In this document: piece after piece, positions 20,983 to 29,168 of the stretch | Numbering within the stretch: position 1 is the stretch's first letter | How the letters are laid out: every line of letters begins with the position of its first letter | From: Megasphaera lornae | Lineage (GTDB): Bacteria > Bacillota > Negativicutes > Veillonellales > Megasphaeraceae | NCBI RefSeq assembly: GCF_000214495.1 | Contig: NZ_AFIJ01000026.1 | Location: 1-50,167 of the forward strand | Reading direction: 5' to 3' | Length of the DNA stretch: 50,167 nucleotides | Translations under genes and position numbers: made by a program | Notes under the pieces: model-generated | The model's database searches: none | What the model was told of the DNA's origin: nothing | The model's input: the letters and a program-made list of their open reading frames with translations, nothing else

Positions 20983-21987
20983 TTAACAAATACGCGGCAA
21001 CAATTCTCCCCGCGGCGGCGGCAACATGGTTTTAGCGCCGATTTCCGTTTCCATCACAACATGTCCCGCCTGTTCCGCCGTTACCCTGCCGATAACCGCC
21101 GCTTCCCGCGCATACGGCGTACGACGTAACGCCGCCACTAATGCCGGCGCCTGTGCGGCCGGAGCAATCACGACCATACGCCCTTCACACGCCAAATACA
21201 GAGGTTCCAGGCCCAACATGCCGCAAGCCCCCCGTACAGCGGGCGCAACCGGAATCTGCGCACTTTGTAAACAAATTCCCACCTTACTTTGCGCCGCAAT
21301 TTCATATAACACCGTACCGACGCCGCCACGCGTAGCATCTCGAATTACATGTACGTCCTTAGTAACGGACAACATGCTTTCTACAGCTCCCCATAACGGC
21401 GCGCAATCACTGGTAACGGCCGCGTCAATACCGAATGTATTACGCGCTAATAAAATCGTACAGCCGTGCCGACCGATATCACCGGTAACGATCACCGCAT
21501 CTCCCGGTACGGCCTTGGCCCCGGAAGTTTCTACACCGTCAGTCAGTTTCCCGATGCCGGTAGTCGTAATAAAAATACGATCCACCTGTCCTTTTCCCGC
21601 CACTTTGGTATCTCCGGCCACCACCTGTACCCCTACTTCGGCAGCCGTTTCGGCCATCGTTTTCACATACCGGTCCAAGTCACACAGCGGCAACCCTTCT
21701 TCAATAACCACGGCGCATGATAAATACAACGGCTCGGCTCCCATGCAGGCCAAATCATTGACCGTGCCGCAAATACTCAACTTGCCTATATTGCCGCCGG
21801 GAAAATCGGACGGCGACACAATAAAACCGTCCGTAGAAAATGCCAATTTTTTTCCCGGTGTCGGTAAGACGGCGGCATCATCCCCTGTAAACAAAGGATT
21901 GGCCAAATGCGCTTTGAATACCGTATCAATTAATTCGGCCGTTTTTTTACCGCCCGCACCGTGCGCCAACGTAATACATGCACTCAT
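20983..21987 (-). CDS. hypE: HypE, carbamoyl dehydratase of Fe(CN)2CO assembly
   Basis: Dehydrates the thiocarbamate on its C-terminal Cys to thiocyanate, the source of the CN ligands. 334 residues; the start ATG 21987 overlaps the hypD stop as ATGA with GGAGGAA upstream. N-terminal LAHGAGGKKTAELID and FSTDGFIVSPSDFPGGNIGKLSICGTVNDLACMGAEP are AIRS/PurM-fold ATP-binding segments. The C-terminus is PRIC, so the essential terminal Cys is present and the enzyme should be active. Hyp genes normally serve [NiFe] hydrogenases, but hypA, hypB and hydrogenase subunits are absent here. Confidence 0.97.
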   Translation of the reverse strand: MSACITLAHGAGGKKTAELIDTVFKAHLANPLFTGDDAAVLPTPGKKLAFSTDGFIVSPSDFPGGNIGKLSICGTVNDLACMGAEPLYLSCAVVIEEGLPLCDLDRYVKTMAETAAEVGVQVVAGDTKVAGKGQVDRIFITTTGIGKLTDGVETSGAKAVPGDAVIVTGDIGRHGCTILLARNTFGIDAAVTSDCAPLWGAVESMLSVTKDVHVIRDATRGGVGTVLYEIAAQSKVGICLQSAQIPVAPAVRGACGMLGLEPLYLACEGRMVVIAPAAQAPALVAALRRTPYAREAAVIGRVTAEQAGHVVMETEIGAKTMLPPPRGELLPRIC

Positions 21988-23039
21988 GATTCCATTCCTC
22001 CATATTGATAGTACGCAGAACAGGCGCCTTCTTGCGAAACCATACAAGCGCCTACCGGATGATCCGGCGTACACCCTTTACCGAATACACCGCATTGCGA
22101 AGGTTTGCATTTTCCCTGCAGCACCTCGCCGCAACGGCACAAGGGATTGACTTTGCCTTTTAACCGCGGAACCGCATATTTTTTACGGGTATCATACGCC
22201 GCATACGCAGGCCGCAATGTCAACCCGGATAAGGGAATAACTCCCAAGCCACGCCATTCCGCATCGCAAGGTTCCATAACGGACGCCATCAGTTCTTTAC
22301 CGGAAATACTGCCTTCCGAGGTTACAACACGTGGATAACAATTGACAAAAAACGGTTTCCCTAAAGGATATTTTGCCAAAATCACCGCAAAAGCCGTAAG
22401 TAATTCTTTCGCCGTAAAGCCGGCCACTACCCCGGAAACGCCTTCCGCCACCAGGGCTTCGCAATGTTCGGTTCCCATAACCGCTTCCACGTGCCCCGGA
22501 TACAGAAAAACATCCGCACTGCCCTTTAAAGACGCATACGCCATGGGCATCGTCTTATTGGCCGTAAGAACAGAAAAATTTTTCAACCCTGCCGCCCGTG
22601 CCTGTTTAACAGCCAAACAAGCCGCCGGCGTCGTAGTTTCAAAGCCGACCGCCAAAAAAACCGTTTCTTTTTCCGGATGTGCCGCAGCATACGTATACGC
22701 ATCAATCGGGGAATAGACAATTTCAATGTCCGCCCCCAAACTTCTTGCCCCGGCCAGACTCATTTCGGTTCCGGGGACACGTAACAAATCGCCGAAAGTA
22801 CATAGGGTGACTTTTTTCTCCAACGCTAACCAAACGGCTTCATCTATATATTCTATGGGCGTCACACAAACCGGACAGCCCGGTCCGGAAATCAATTCCA
22901 CTTGCGGCGGCAAAATTTGCCGAATGCCCAAGCGAAAGATTTCATGAGTATGCGTACCGCATACTTCCATAATGCGAACGGGCGGTCCGTCGTAACGGCG
23001 AATGATCTCCAAAGCCGTACGCTTTTTTGTACCGCCCAT
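21984..23039 (-). CDS. hypD: HypD, scaffold for Fe(CN)2CO assembly
   Basis: Iron-sulfur protein on which, with HypC, the Fe(CN)2CO unit is built. 351 residues from ATG 23039, one base after the hypC stop codon and with GGAGGA inside the end of hypC, so the two are translationally coupled. Family motifs: IMEVCGTHTHEIFRLGI (Cys of the CGTHxH motif), SGPGCPVCVTP, VFLAVGFETTTP, and the C-terminal Cys-rich [4Fe-4S] site (NPLCRCGEVLQGKCKPSQCGVFG...). All expected cysteines are present. Confidence 0.97.
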   Translation of the reverse strand: MGGTKKRTALEIIRRYDGPPVRIMEVCGTHTHEIFRLGIRQILPPQVELISGPGCPVCVTPIEYIDEAVWLALEKKVTLCTFGDLLRVPGTEMSLAGARSLGADIEIVYSPIDAYTYAAAHPEKETVFLAVGFETTTPAACLAVKQARAAGLKNFSVLTANKTMPMAYASLKGSADVFLYPGHVEAVMGTEHCEALVAEGVSGVVAGFTAKELLTAFAVILAKYPLGKPFFVNCYPRVVTSEGSISGKELMASVMEPCDAEWRGLGVIPLSGLTLRPAYAAYDTRKKYAVPRLKGKVNPLCRCGEVLQGKCKPSQCGVFGKGCTPDHPVGACMVSQEGACSAYYQYGGMES

Positions 23040-23040
23040 G

Positions 23041-23247
23041 TTACAAATCCTCCAAAATATCGTCGGTTTCCGCCGCATCATCGGCAGTTATTTTAGCAAT
23101 GGCCATACCCGCATGCACCATCACATAATCTCCCGGATCCAAGCCGGCGATAAGCGCCGCCGAAACTTCCCGCTTAGCCCCCGAAGCATCTACTAAAGCC
23201 ATACCGTTTTTAATAGTAACCACACGTGCCGGTAATCCTACGCACAT
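23041..23247 (-). CDS. hypC: HypC, Fe(CN)2CO assembly chaperone
   Basis: Small chaperone, 68 residues, that binds HypD and carries the Fe(CN)2CO unit to the target enzyme. The N-terminal MCVGLPA with the invariant Cys2 is diagnostic, and GDYVMVHAGMAIAKI is the typical core. The acidic tail (DDAAETDDILEDL) is normal for the family. AAGGAGG lies upstream of ATG 23247. A large perfect hairpin stands between hypF and this gene. Confidence 0.96.
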   Translation of the reverse strand: MCVGLPARVVTIKNGMALVDASGAKREVSAALIAGLDPGDYVMVHAGMAIAKITADDAAETDDILEDL

Positions 23248-23277
23248 AAAAAAAACCTCCTTTACACCGATAGTATT

Positions 23278-23320
23278 GTATTTTCCGCCGCAGTTTTACG
23301 CGTACTGCGGCGGAAAATAC
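23278..23320. promoter_or_regulatory. Perfect 16-bp inverted repeat between hypF and hypC
   Basis: GTATTTTCCGCCGCAG (23278-23293) is followed by an 11-base loop and its exact complement (23305-23320). On the minus strand it comes 13 bases after the hypF stop and 30 bases before the hypC start. It lacks a clear T run, so it is either a weak terminator or an RNA-processing or stabilising hairpin that sets relative expression within the operon. Confidence 0.6.
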
Positions 23321-23333
23321 ATCTCCTATACGG

Positions 23334-25631
23334 TTATTCTCTATACATGGCATGTACCGCCTGTCCCAACGCCAACCCGCCGTCATTCGGAGGGATAAGA
23401 CTATGGGTTAATACGTTAAAGCCGTTTTCCTGTAAAACTTCTTCACACAGCCGCAGCAGCAAACGATTCTGGAACACGCCGCCCGTCAACGCCGCCACTT
23501 TGATACCGGTTTCTTGCCGCGCGGTCATACAAGCGCCGGCCACCATTTCCGCCACCGAAACATGGAAGCGATACGCAGTTTCTTCGATCGAACATTCCAT
23601 CTCTATGTCATCCAATACATCTTTCCAGGCTTCCGCAAAATTCATCACTCGGAAAGACCCTCTTTTACAAAGCGGCTTCGGCATAAATTCAAACCCGAAA
23701 GAATATTCTTCCGCCGGCCACTTTTCCGCAACAAATTGCAACCGCATGGCCGCTTCCCCTTCAAAGGTGGACTCGCGACAGATGCCCAATATGGCGCTCA
23801 CCGCATCGAACAATCTCCCGACACTGGTGGACGTAACCGTATTCACCCGTTCTGTCGCCATATATAACTGCGCCCGCCTTTCTTCGGAAGAGGCCAAGTG
23901 CAGTTCTTCCATTAACGCTTCCGCCTTTTCTCGCTCCTTTTCTCCGTAAAAATCATACAACAGATTCACGGCAATACGCCATCCTTCACGAGCCGCCGCA
24001 TCGCCGCCGCATTGTTTAAACGGCGGTACGGAAGTATAGCGAACAAACGATTTCGGATCGCAAAGTAAAACCTCACCGCCCCAAATGGTCCCGTCCGTAC
24101 CGTACCCGGTACCGTCAAAAGCAACGCCGATAACCTTATCCATATAATTATTTTCCGCCATACACGACAAAACATGCGCATAATGATGTTGTACGGGCAC
24201 TACGGGCAAGCCCAATTCTTCGGCGACTTGCCGGGAATTATACTGCGGATGTAAATCGCAGGCCGCGACGGCAGGTTTTGCCGCCAACAAAGAGGAAAAA
24301 CGCCGCATCGATTCTTTTAACACCGCTACTGTCCGCATATCACTCATATCGCCGATATAAGGCGACAGATAAAAAAGATTATCCTTACCGATACAAAAAC
24401 TGTTTTTTAATTCTCCCCCGACGGCTAACACCTGTTTCTTTCTTCCCTTCCCCGCAAACACCGGCAAGGGTGCATAGCCGCGCGAGCGACGAATCATGTA
24501 CGGACGGTTGTCATACCAATCCATTACGGAATCATCCGCACGCAAACGGATTTTTCGATCATGCGAGAGCACGAGATCGCAACAAGAAAGCATTTCCTGC
24601 CGTATGTCCTCTTCCGTACGACAAATGGGCGCTCCGGAAACATTGGCACTGGTCATGACCAACGCGGGAGGGACCTGTACCCCGTCATCATAAGTGAACA
24701 GCAACATATGTAAAGGCGTATACGGTAAAAATACGCCTACTTGCGGATTATGCGGAGCAACGGACGGCGCTAACCGCGAGTCCGTTCGCCGTTTTAATAA
24801 CATAATCGGCTTTTGATATCCTTCCAACACTTCTTGCTGTTTATCCGTAATATAACACGCGTTTTTCACTGCCGAACTATCTCTCATCATAACCGCAAAC
24901 GGCTTAACCGGGCGATGTTTCAAAGTTCGCAAACGAGCCGTCGCCGTTTCATCGGTCGCATCGCAACATAAATGAAAACCGCCCAAGCCCTTTACGGCAA
25001 TAATTTTTCCCGCCGCAATCGCACGCCGCGCAGCACTGATGGCGTCCCGCCCCCGCTCGGCACGATCCAGCAAATAAACTTGCGGACCGCAATCCGGACA
25101 ACAGACCGGTTGCGCATCATACCGACGACTTGTCGGATCTTTATATTCGGCCGCGCATTTTTCGCACATAGGAAACTCTTTCATACTGGTGCGTTCCCGA
25201 TCATAAGGCATGGACTCCAAAATAGTCAGTCGCGGGCCGCAAGAAGTACAATTAATAAACGGATGTTGATAGCGACGATTTGCAGGATCCGTCAATTCTT
25301 TTTGACACGTAGGACAGACCCCGATATCGGGAGATACCAAAACCGTCCCGCCTTCTTTTTCACTTTCTACAATTTCAAACGAAGCATACGGCTCCTTTTG
25401 CACTTCCATCGTATCTATTTTTAAAATAACGGCACGTTCCGGCGCCTCGGCTTTTAATACTGTAAGAAATGTATTTTTTTGTTTTTCCGTTCCTTGCAAT
25501 AAAATTTCCACATATGCTCCTTTATTGCATACTTGTCCTTTTATCGCCAGTTCTCTTGCCGTACGACAGACAAACGGTCTGAATCCTACACCTTGTACTA
25601 CACCAAATACGGAAATACTGTATGTTTTCAT
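23334..25631 (-). CDS. hypF: HypF, carbamoyltransferase of Fe(CN)2CO assembly
   Basis: Makes carbamoyl-adenylate from carbamoyl phosphate and transfers the carbamoyl group to HypE. 765 residues, full length. Domains in order: acylphosphatase (FGVVQGVGFRPFV, 9-21); two zinc-finger units (CPTC...CTSCG and CEKC...CPDCG, about 108-185) ; YrdC-like domain (about 200-380, KGLGGFHLCCDATD); and a Kae1-like C-terminal domain with the metal site HHYAH near 480 and GVAFDGTGYGTDGTIWGGE. Start ATG 25631 has GGGAGAGG upstream and follows the K2 stop by two bases. Placing hypF between two nitrogenase-like modules is unusual. Confidence 0.97.
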   Translation of the reverse strand: MKTYSISVFGVVQGVGFRPFVCRTARELAIKGQVCNKGAYVEILLQGTEKQKNTFLTVLKAEAPERAVILKIDTMEVQKEPYASFEIVESEKEGGTVLVSPDIGVCPTCQKELTDPANRRYQHPFINCTSCGPRLTILESMPYDRERTSMKEFPMCEKCAAEYKDPTSRRYDAQPVCCPDCGPQVYLLDRAERGRDAISAARRAIAAGKIIAVKGLGGFHLCCDATDETATARLRTLKHRPVKPFAVMMRDSSAVKNACYITDKQQEVLEGYQKPIMLLKRRTDSRLAPSVAPHNPQVGVFLPYTPLHMLLFTYDDGVQVPPALVMTSANVSGAPICRTEEDIRQEMLSCCDLVLSHDRKIRLRADDSVMDWYDNRPYMIRRSRGYAPLPVFAGKGRKKQVLAVGGELKNSFCIGKDNLFYLSPYIGDMSDMRTVAVLKESMRRFSSLLAAKPAVAACDLHPQYNSRQVAEELGLPVVPVQHHYAHVLSCMAENNYMDKVIGVAFDGTGYGTDGTIWGGEVLLCDPKSFVRYTSVPPFKQCGGDAAAREGWRIAVNLLYDFYGEKEREKAEALMEELHLASSEERRAQLYMATERVNTVTSTSVGRLFDAVSAILGICRESTFEGEAAMRLQFVAEKWPAEEYSFGFEFMPKPLCKRGSFRVMNFAEAWKDVLDDIEMECSIEETAYRFHVSVAEMVAGACMTARQETGIKVAALTGGVFQNRLLLRLCEEVLQENGFNVLTHSLIPPNDGGLALGQAVHAMYRE

Positions 25632-25633
25632 AT

Positions 25634-26665
25634 TTATCCTCTCCCAGATACTGCAAAATGCGGATAATCAATATACGTACCTAAAAACTCGGGAATCGCC
25701 CGTTTAAAATACACATCTCCTATAATACAATCAAAGTCGCCGTCGGCAACCAATGTCCGAAAATCATCTTCTTCCCGCAACACCGTATGCCCCGGCCTTG
25801 CCCACTGCGACGGACTCATAAACCAGGAAGCGGTATGCACCGACGCCGCCCCCGCTCGTAACAGTTCGGTCGCCAGAGCATTGGCGGCTACTTGCTGATG
25901 AACAATCAAAACATTTTTTTGAAAAAACATTTTTTTATGTGCCGTAACCGCTTCATATCCGAAATACCGACATATGTACGGTATTCCCAATCTTTTTTTT
26001 AACGCTTCCGCCCATAAAAGCCCGGTCGGAGAAACTACAATATTAAGTTTTGCCCGGCCCGCCTGTTCATAGTCTTCCAAGTGATCAAACAACAACACGC
26101 GTTGCCAACCTTCGCGGACTAACTGCCGGTGAATCGCAAGTCCGTCCCGAGGATGCATCAATTCCAACGGCACAGCGCCCAACACGCCGACCGTATGCGC
26201 ATCCACCGCCGCCGTTTTCGCACCGAACGTTTTATCCAGTGCCGAATACGCCGCTTCCATCCCCCGATCGTACAGGGACATCCCGGTCGTCTGCAACGAC
26301 AGTATCGGCACTTCGATTTTCTTCGCCAACATTCTCTCTAAGGCCTGATAATCCGTACCGATAACCGAAGGCACCGGCGTGCCGACAATCGCAATAAAAG
26401 AGGCTTGTATGTGTGCCGCCGCCCGACAAATTTTAGCTACCAGCCGATCATCCCGTCCCATAATCGCATCCATATCCCGCAAACCGGCGCTGAATACGGC
26501 ACTTTTACGACCGCTGAACCACCGCGGCTCATCAAACCCGCAAATATTTCCGGCACAACCGCCGGCATCACAAATAACAACAATTCCCCCCAAACCGTAT
26601 AAAACCGCCGCCGCACCCGATTGATCCGGGGCGAAAGGAGAAATATATTTCCACAATCCTTTCAT
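25634..26665 (-). CDS. Nitrogenase component 1-like subunit, divergent NifK/NifN-like (K2)
   Basis: 343 residues; its ATG overlaps the stop of D2 (ATGA). It aligns with K1 from the first residue: GLGGIVVICDAGGC...DEPRWFSG and GLRDMDAIMGRDDRL correspond to K1 segments. Of the three cluster-type Cys of K1 only the middle one is kept (Cys37); the first is Ala19 and the third is Gly95 (IVGTPVP against LLCTPVP). An extra Cys42 (NICGFDEP) might compensate. It is also about 50 residues shorter than K1. It may therefore bind a cluster with other ligands or, as in scaffold-type NifN proteins, none of its own. Partner: D2, with H2 as reductase. Function unknown. Confidence 0.82.
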   Translation of the reverse strand: MKGLWKYISPFAPDQSGAAAVLYGLGGIVVICDAGGCAGNICGFDEPRWFSGRKSAVFSAGLRDMDAIMGRDDRLVAKICRAAAHIQASFIAIVGTPVPSVIGTDYQALERMLAKKIEVPILSLQTTGMSLYDRGMEAAYSALDKTFGAKTAAVDAHTVGVLGAVPLELMHPRDGLAIHRQLVREGWQRVLLFDHLEDYEQAGRAKLNIVVSPTGLLWAEALKKRLGIPYICRYFGYEAVTAHKKMFFQKNVLIVHQQVAANALATELLRAGAASVHTASWFMSPSQWARPGHTVLREEDDFRTLVADGDFDCIIGDVYFKRAIPEFLGTYIDYPHFAVSGRG

Positions 26666-27966
26666 GCGTTCCTCCTTTCTGTTAAAGCAGTATGTACGGC
26701 TTGTAATAACGAAATAACGCCGGCATATCCGAACGGCTGTATATCTTCATCCCAATATACATGTGCCGCGTGCGGATGATAATACGCACAATCTTTACCG
26801 ATCGTCAAGTCGACGGGACAGTCGCGGTCTTCATAATACAACATAGTAGGCGACAAATTGGAATACACCTTCGTATCCGGACTTACGGCCGCCAAGTGTC
26901 GCACATACACAAAATCTTGCGCCGACAAATTGGCGAAAATTTCTTTCACGACAAATCCGTATTGCGTTAAAGCCAGAGCCATTTCATACGCATTACCGTT
27001 CTGCATTTCGCCGATGGAAACCGTCGTTCCGGCATGCTTCTCCCGCATCTTCGCTACCGCTTGCCGCGCTTGTTCCCACCGGGCGCCATCTTCCGCCGTC
27101 GTTCCCAAAACCGCTCCCAAGGCCTGATATTGCGTATGTATTTTGCTCACTTGATACAACCTGGTCAATTCGACGGCGGGAATACCCAATCGTTCCTGCA
27201 TATCCCGAGCCGCCAACCGCGCTTCGGGATGTAAAATAATATTGAAGTTCGCTTGCGATAACGTCTTATATTCCTCAAAAGAACGACAGCGCGCCAATTC
27301 CTTGATAGCGGTAATTCCCATCTTGTGCAATATTTCATATAATTCGCAATCATCCTGCAACGGCGCAAAAAAACCGATAAGATTGACGGTTCGACGATGC
27401 CGGGTCTGTTTTTCCAACAACGAATACACGGCACGCCGCACATCCGCCATAGGCGGGTTTCTGCCTTCCCGGGTCAAGGCATACATATAGCAGGGAACCA
27501 CGGGCAGCCCCGCTTTGACCGCGGCTTTACGACAGACCCGTTCCATATCCGTTCCCAACAAAGCATCTACACAGGTCATACAGACCATCACGACCGAAGG
27601 TCGCTTCGTAACCGCCTGTAAAATTTCCTCTATTGCCCGGGGAATTTTTGTTAAGTGGCGCCCCGTAACAATGTCGGTATCATCCATTTGGTAGTAAAAA
27701 AAACGCTCGCTGTATCCCCCCATTTCACTCAAAATAGTCGTATTACGACCGCAACATCCCGGACCGATTAACAGCATAATCGAATCGGGGACGGCCAACC
27801 CGGCCCGTTTCACCCCGAATCCCTGCGCGCCCGGGGAATTAAACGCCAGTGCCGCCGGCGAATTGTAAATCAAATGCGTAGAAGAAATAAGTTCTTCGGG
27901 AATATGGTTTTCTCCCGCAGCGGCCAAAGCCGCCATCGTAATACTATATGGTTGCAACGTATTCAT
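26662..27966 (-). CDS. Nitrogenase component 1-like subunit, NifD/NifE-like (D2)
   Basis: 434 residues; the ATG shares a base with the H2 stop (TAATG). Candidate cluster ligands are Cys71 and Cys72 (IGPGCCGRN) and Cys129/Cys132 (VCMTCVDALLGTD), the latter pair matching the CxTCxxxxIGDD region of NifD/NifE-type proteins. The segment NIILHPEARLAARDMQERLG aligns well with the NifD helix that carries the FeMo-cofactor ligand Cys275, but the ligand position is Pro; so a nitrogenase active site is not expected. It is clearly homologous to D1 (RRAVYSLLEKQ...VNLIGFFAPLQDDCELYEIL). It should form a heterotetramer with K2. Confidence 0.86.
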   Translation of the reverse strand: MNTLQPYSITMAALAAAGENHIPEELISSTHLIYNSPAALAFNSPGAQGFGVKRAGLAVPDSIMLLIGPGCCGRNTTILSEMGGYSERFFYYQMDDTDIVTGRHLTKIPRAIEEILQAVTKRPSVVMVCMTCVDALLGTDMERVCRKAAVKAGLPVVPCYMYALTREGRNPPMADVRRAVYSLLEKQTRHRRTVNLIGFFAPLQDDCELYEILHKMGITAIKELARCRSFEEYKTLSQANFNIILHPEARLAARDMQERLGIPAVELTRLYQVSKIHTQYQALGAVLGTTAEDGARWEQARQAVAKMREKHAGTTVSIGEMQNGNAYEMALALTQYGFVVKEIFANLSAQDFVYVRHLAAVSPDTKVYSNLSPTMLYYEDRDCPVDLTIGKDCAYYHPHAAHVYWDEDIQPFGYAGVISLLQAVHTALTERRNA

Positions 27967-28718
27967 TACGCCTCCTTTCCCAACAACGTCGCCAGTTGCA
28001 AAAAAGTTTGACTAATCGACGAAAAGGGGTTCGTTTCAATTACAGTTTTCCCTTGCTCTTCACTGTGATTAATGTCATCGCACCGGGGAATATCGGCGAT
28101 CACGGGAACCCCGATTTGCGCGGAAAAAGCCTTTACTTTTTTTTCTTCATCGGGAACATTGCGACGATTTAAGATAATGCCCCGCACGGAGGCATAACTA
28201 CGATCGGCAAAATTTTGTACCGCAACGGCAATATTATTCGCCGCATATAACGCCATTTTTTCTCCTGAAGTAACAATCAGCACCTGCTCCGCATATCCTT
28301 CTCGTATAGGTGCTGCAAAGCCGCCGCAGACCACATCTCCCAATACATCATATAAAACCACATCGGGACAGTACGTTTCAAACAGTCCCAAATCTTCCAG
28401 CAAAGCGAACGTGGCAATAATGCCCCTGCCCGCACAGCCTAATCCCGGCGTAGGGCCTCCGGTTTCAATACAAAGTATATTTTTATAACCGCGACGAGAG
28501 ATTTCCGCTAAGCTTTGCGGGTCTTCATCATGCACCCGCATATACGACATCACCGATTCCAACGGTACGCCGCCCAACAAATTAAGTGTAGAGTCCGCCT
28601 TCGGGTCACACCCGATTTGAATAACTTTTTTTCCCGAATACGCAAATGCCGCCGACAAATTACTCGTCAAGGTGGATTTGCCGATTCCGCCTTTTCCATA
28701 TACTGCAATTTTTAACAT
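27966..28718 (-). CDS. NifH/BchL/CfbC-like ATP-dependent reductase (H2)
   Basis: 250 residues; GGAG five bases before ATG 28718. Walker [19 protein letters not shown], and the two cluster cysteines Cys95 (GLGCAGRGI) and Cys131 ([11 protein letters not shown]) are all present, so it should be a functional iron protein. It is closely related to H1 (same length and spacing), yet both are kept, which suggests that each serves its own D-K pair or that they differ in expression. It is the second gene of the operon, 8 bases after the TM1266-like regulator. Confidence 0.92.
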   Translation of the reverse strand: MLKIAVYGKGGIGKSTLTSNLSAAFAYSGKKVIQIGCDPKADSTLNLLGGVPLESVMSYMRVHDEDPQSLAEISRRGYKNILCIETGGPTPGLGCAGRGIIATFALLEDLGLFETYCPDVVLYDVLGDVVCGGFAAPIREGYAEQVLIVTSGEKMALYAANNIAVAVQNFADRSYASVRGIILNRRNVPDEEKKVKAFSAQIGVPVIADIPRCDDINHSEEQGKTVIETNPFSSISQTFLQLATLLGKEA

Positions 28719-28726
28719 ACTTACTC

Positions 28727-28978
28727 CTACCGGGGAAGCGGCGGATATATCGTTTTGGTACTGACTTCAGGAAGCATGCCCAATTTTCCGGATAAAGCGC
28801 TGATACAATCTTGCGGAGCATCGACAATGATACTGATCACATGAACCTTTCTGTCCTTATAAGGAACGCCCATGCGCCCGACGATATATTCGCCGTATTC
28901 ATGTAAAATTTCATTCAACTTGTCCGTTGCCGTACGTTCACCGACAATAATTCCAATCAAGGCCAATCTCGTTTCCAT
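28727..28978 (-). CDS. TM1266 family protein (putative iron-only hydrogenase system regulator)
   Basis: 83 residues, first gene of the operon. The family (named after Thermotoga maritima TM1266, ACT/NikR-C-like fold) is usually found with [FeFe]-hydrogenase maturation genes; a regulatory role is presumed, not proven. The pattern [18 protein letters not shown]...[34 protein letters not shown] is typical. Start ATG 28978 is set by GGGAGGA upstream; longer in-frame extensions would run into the leader hairpin and are rejected. Together with hydF at the far end it brackets the operon with two [FeFe]-hydrogenase-linked genes. Confidence 0.88.
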   Translation of the reverse strand: METRLALIGIIVGERTATDKLNEILHEYGEYIVGRMGVPYKDRKVHVISIIVDAPQDCISALSGKLGMLPEVSTKTIYPPLPR

Positions 28979-29168
28979 ACGAATTCCTCCCAAAAAAAGC
29001 TCTGTGCGAAAGCACAGAGCTTGGTATTCGAAATGTGCTTTCGTCTCGCTTGCGCAGTATTTCTTTGCAAGTAAGAACAAAATGCGAAATGGTAAGCTCC
29101 TTGTCAGAAAAAAAACTTTCAAGTTGCTTTTCTGCTAACAGTATAACAGATTTTTTTAATTTTGGCTA
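28979..29168 (-). promoter_or_regulatory. Promoter and attenuator/riboswitch-like leader of the 13-gene operon
   Basis: Minus strand. A weak promoter, TAGCCA-17-TATACT (29168-29140), predicts a leader of about 155 nt. It ends in a textbook intrinsic terminator: AAGCTCTGTGC, loop TTTC, GCACAGAGCTT, then seven T (29022-28992), just before the GGGAGGA of the first gene. Upstream, CGAAAGCACA (29043-29034) is exactly complementary to TGTGCTTTCG of the terminator's 5' arm and loop (29016-29007), so antiterminator and terminator exclude each other. The 5' half folds at least one further stem (CAGAAAA/TTTTCTG, 29136-29104). I do not recognise a known aptamer. Confidence 0.75.

Noticed and set aside
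17683-28718. Nitrogen-fixation (nif) cluster
   Set aside because: The D proteins lack the FeMo-cofactor Cys and no nifB or other nif assembly genes are present; subunits are shorter than NifD/NifK.
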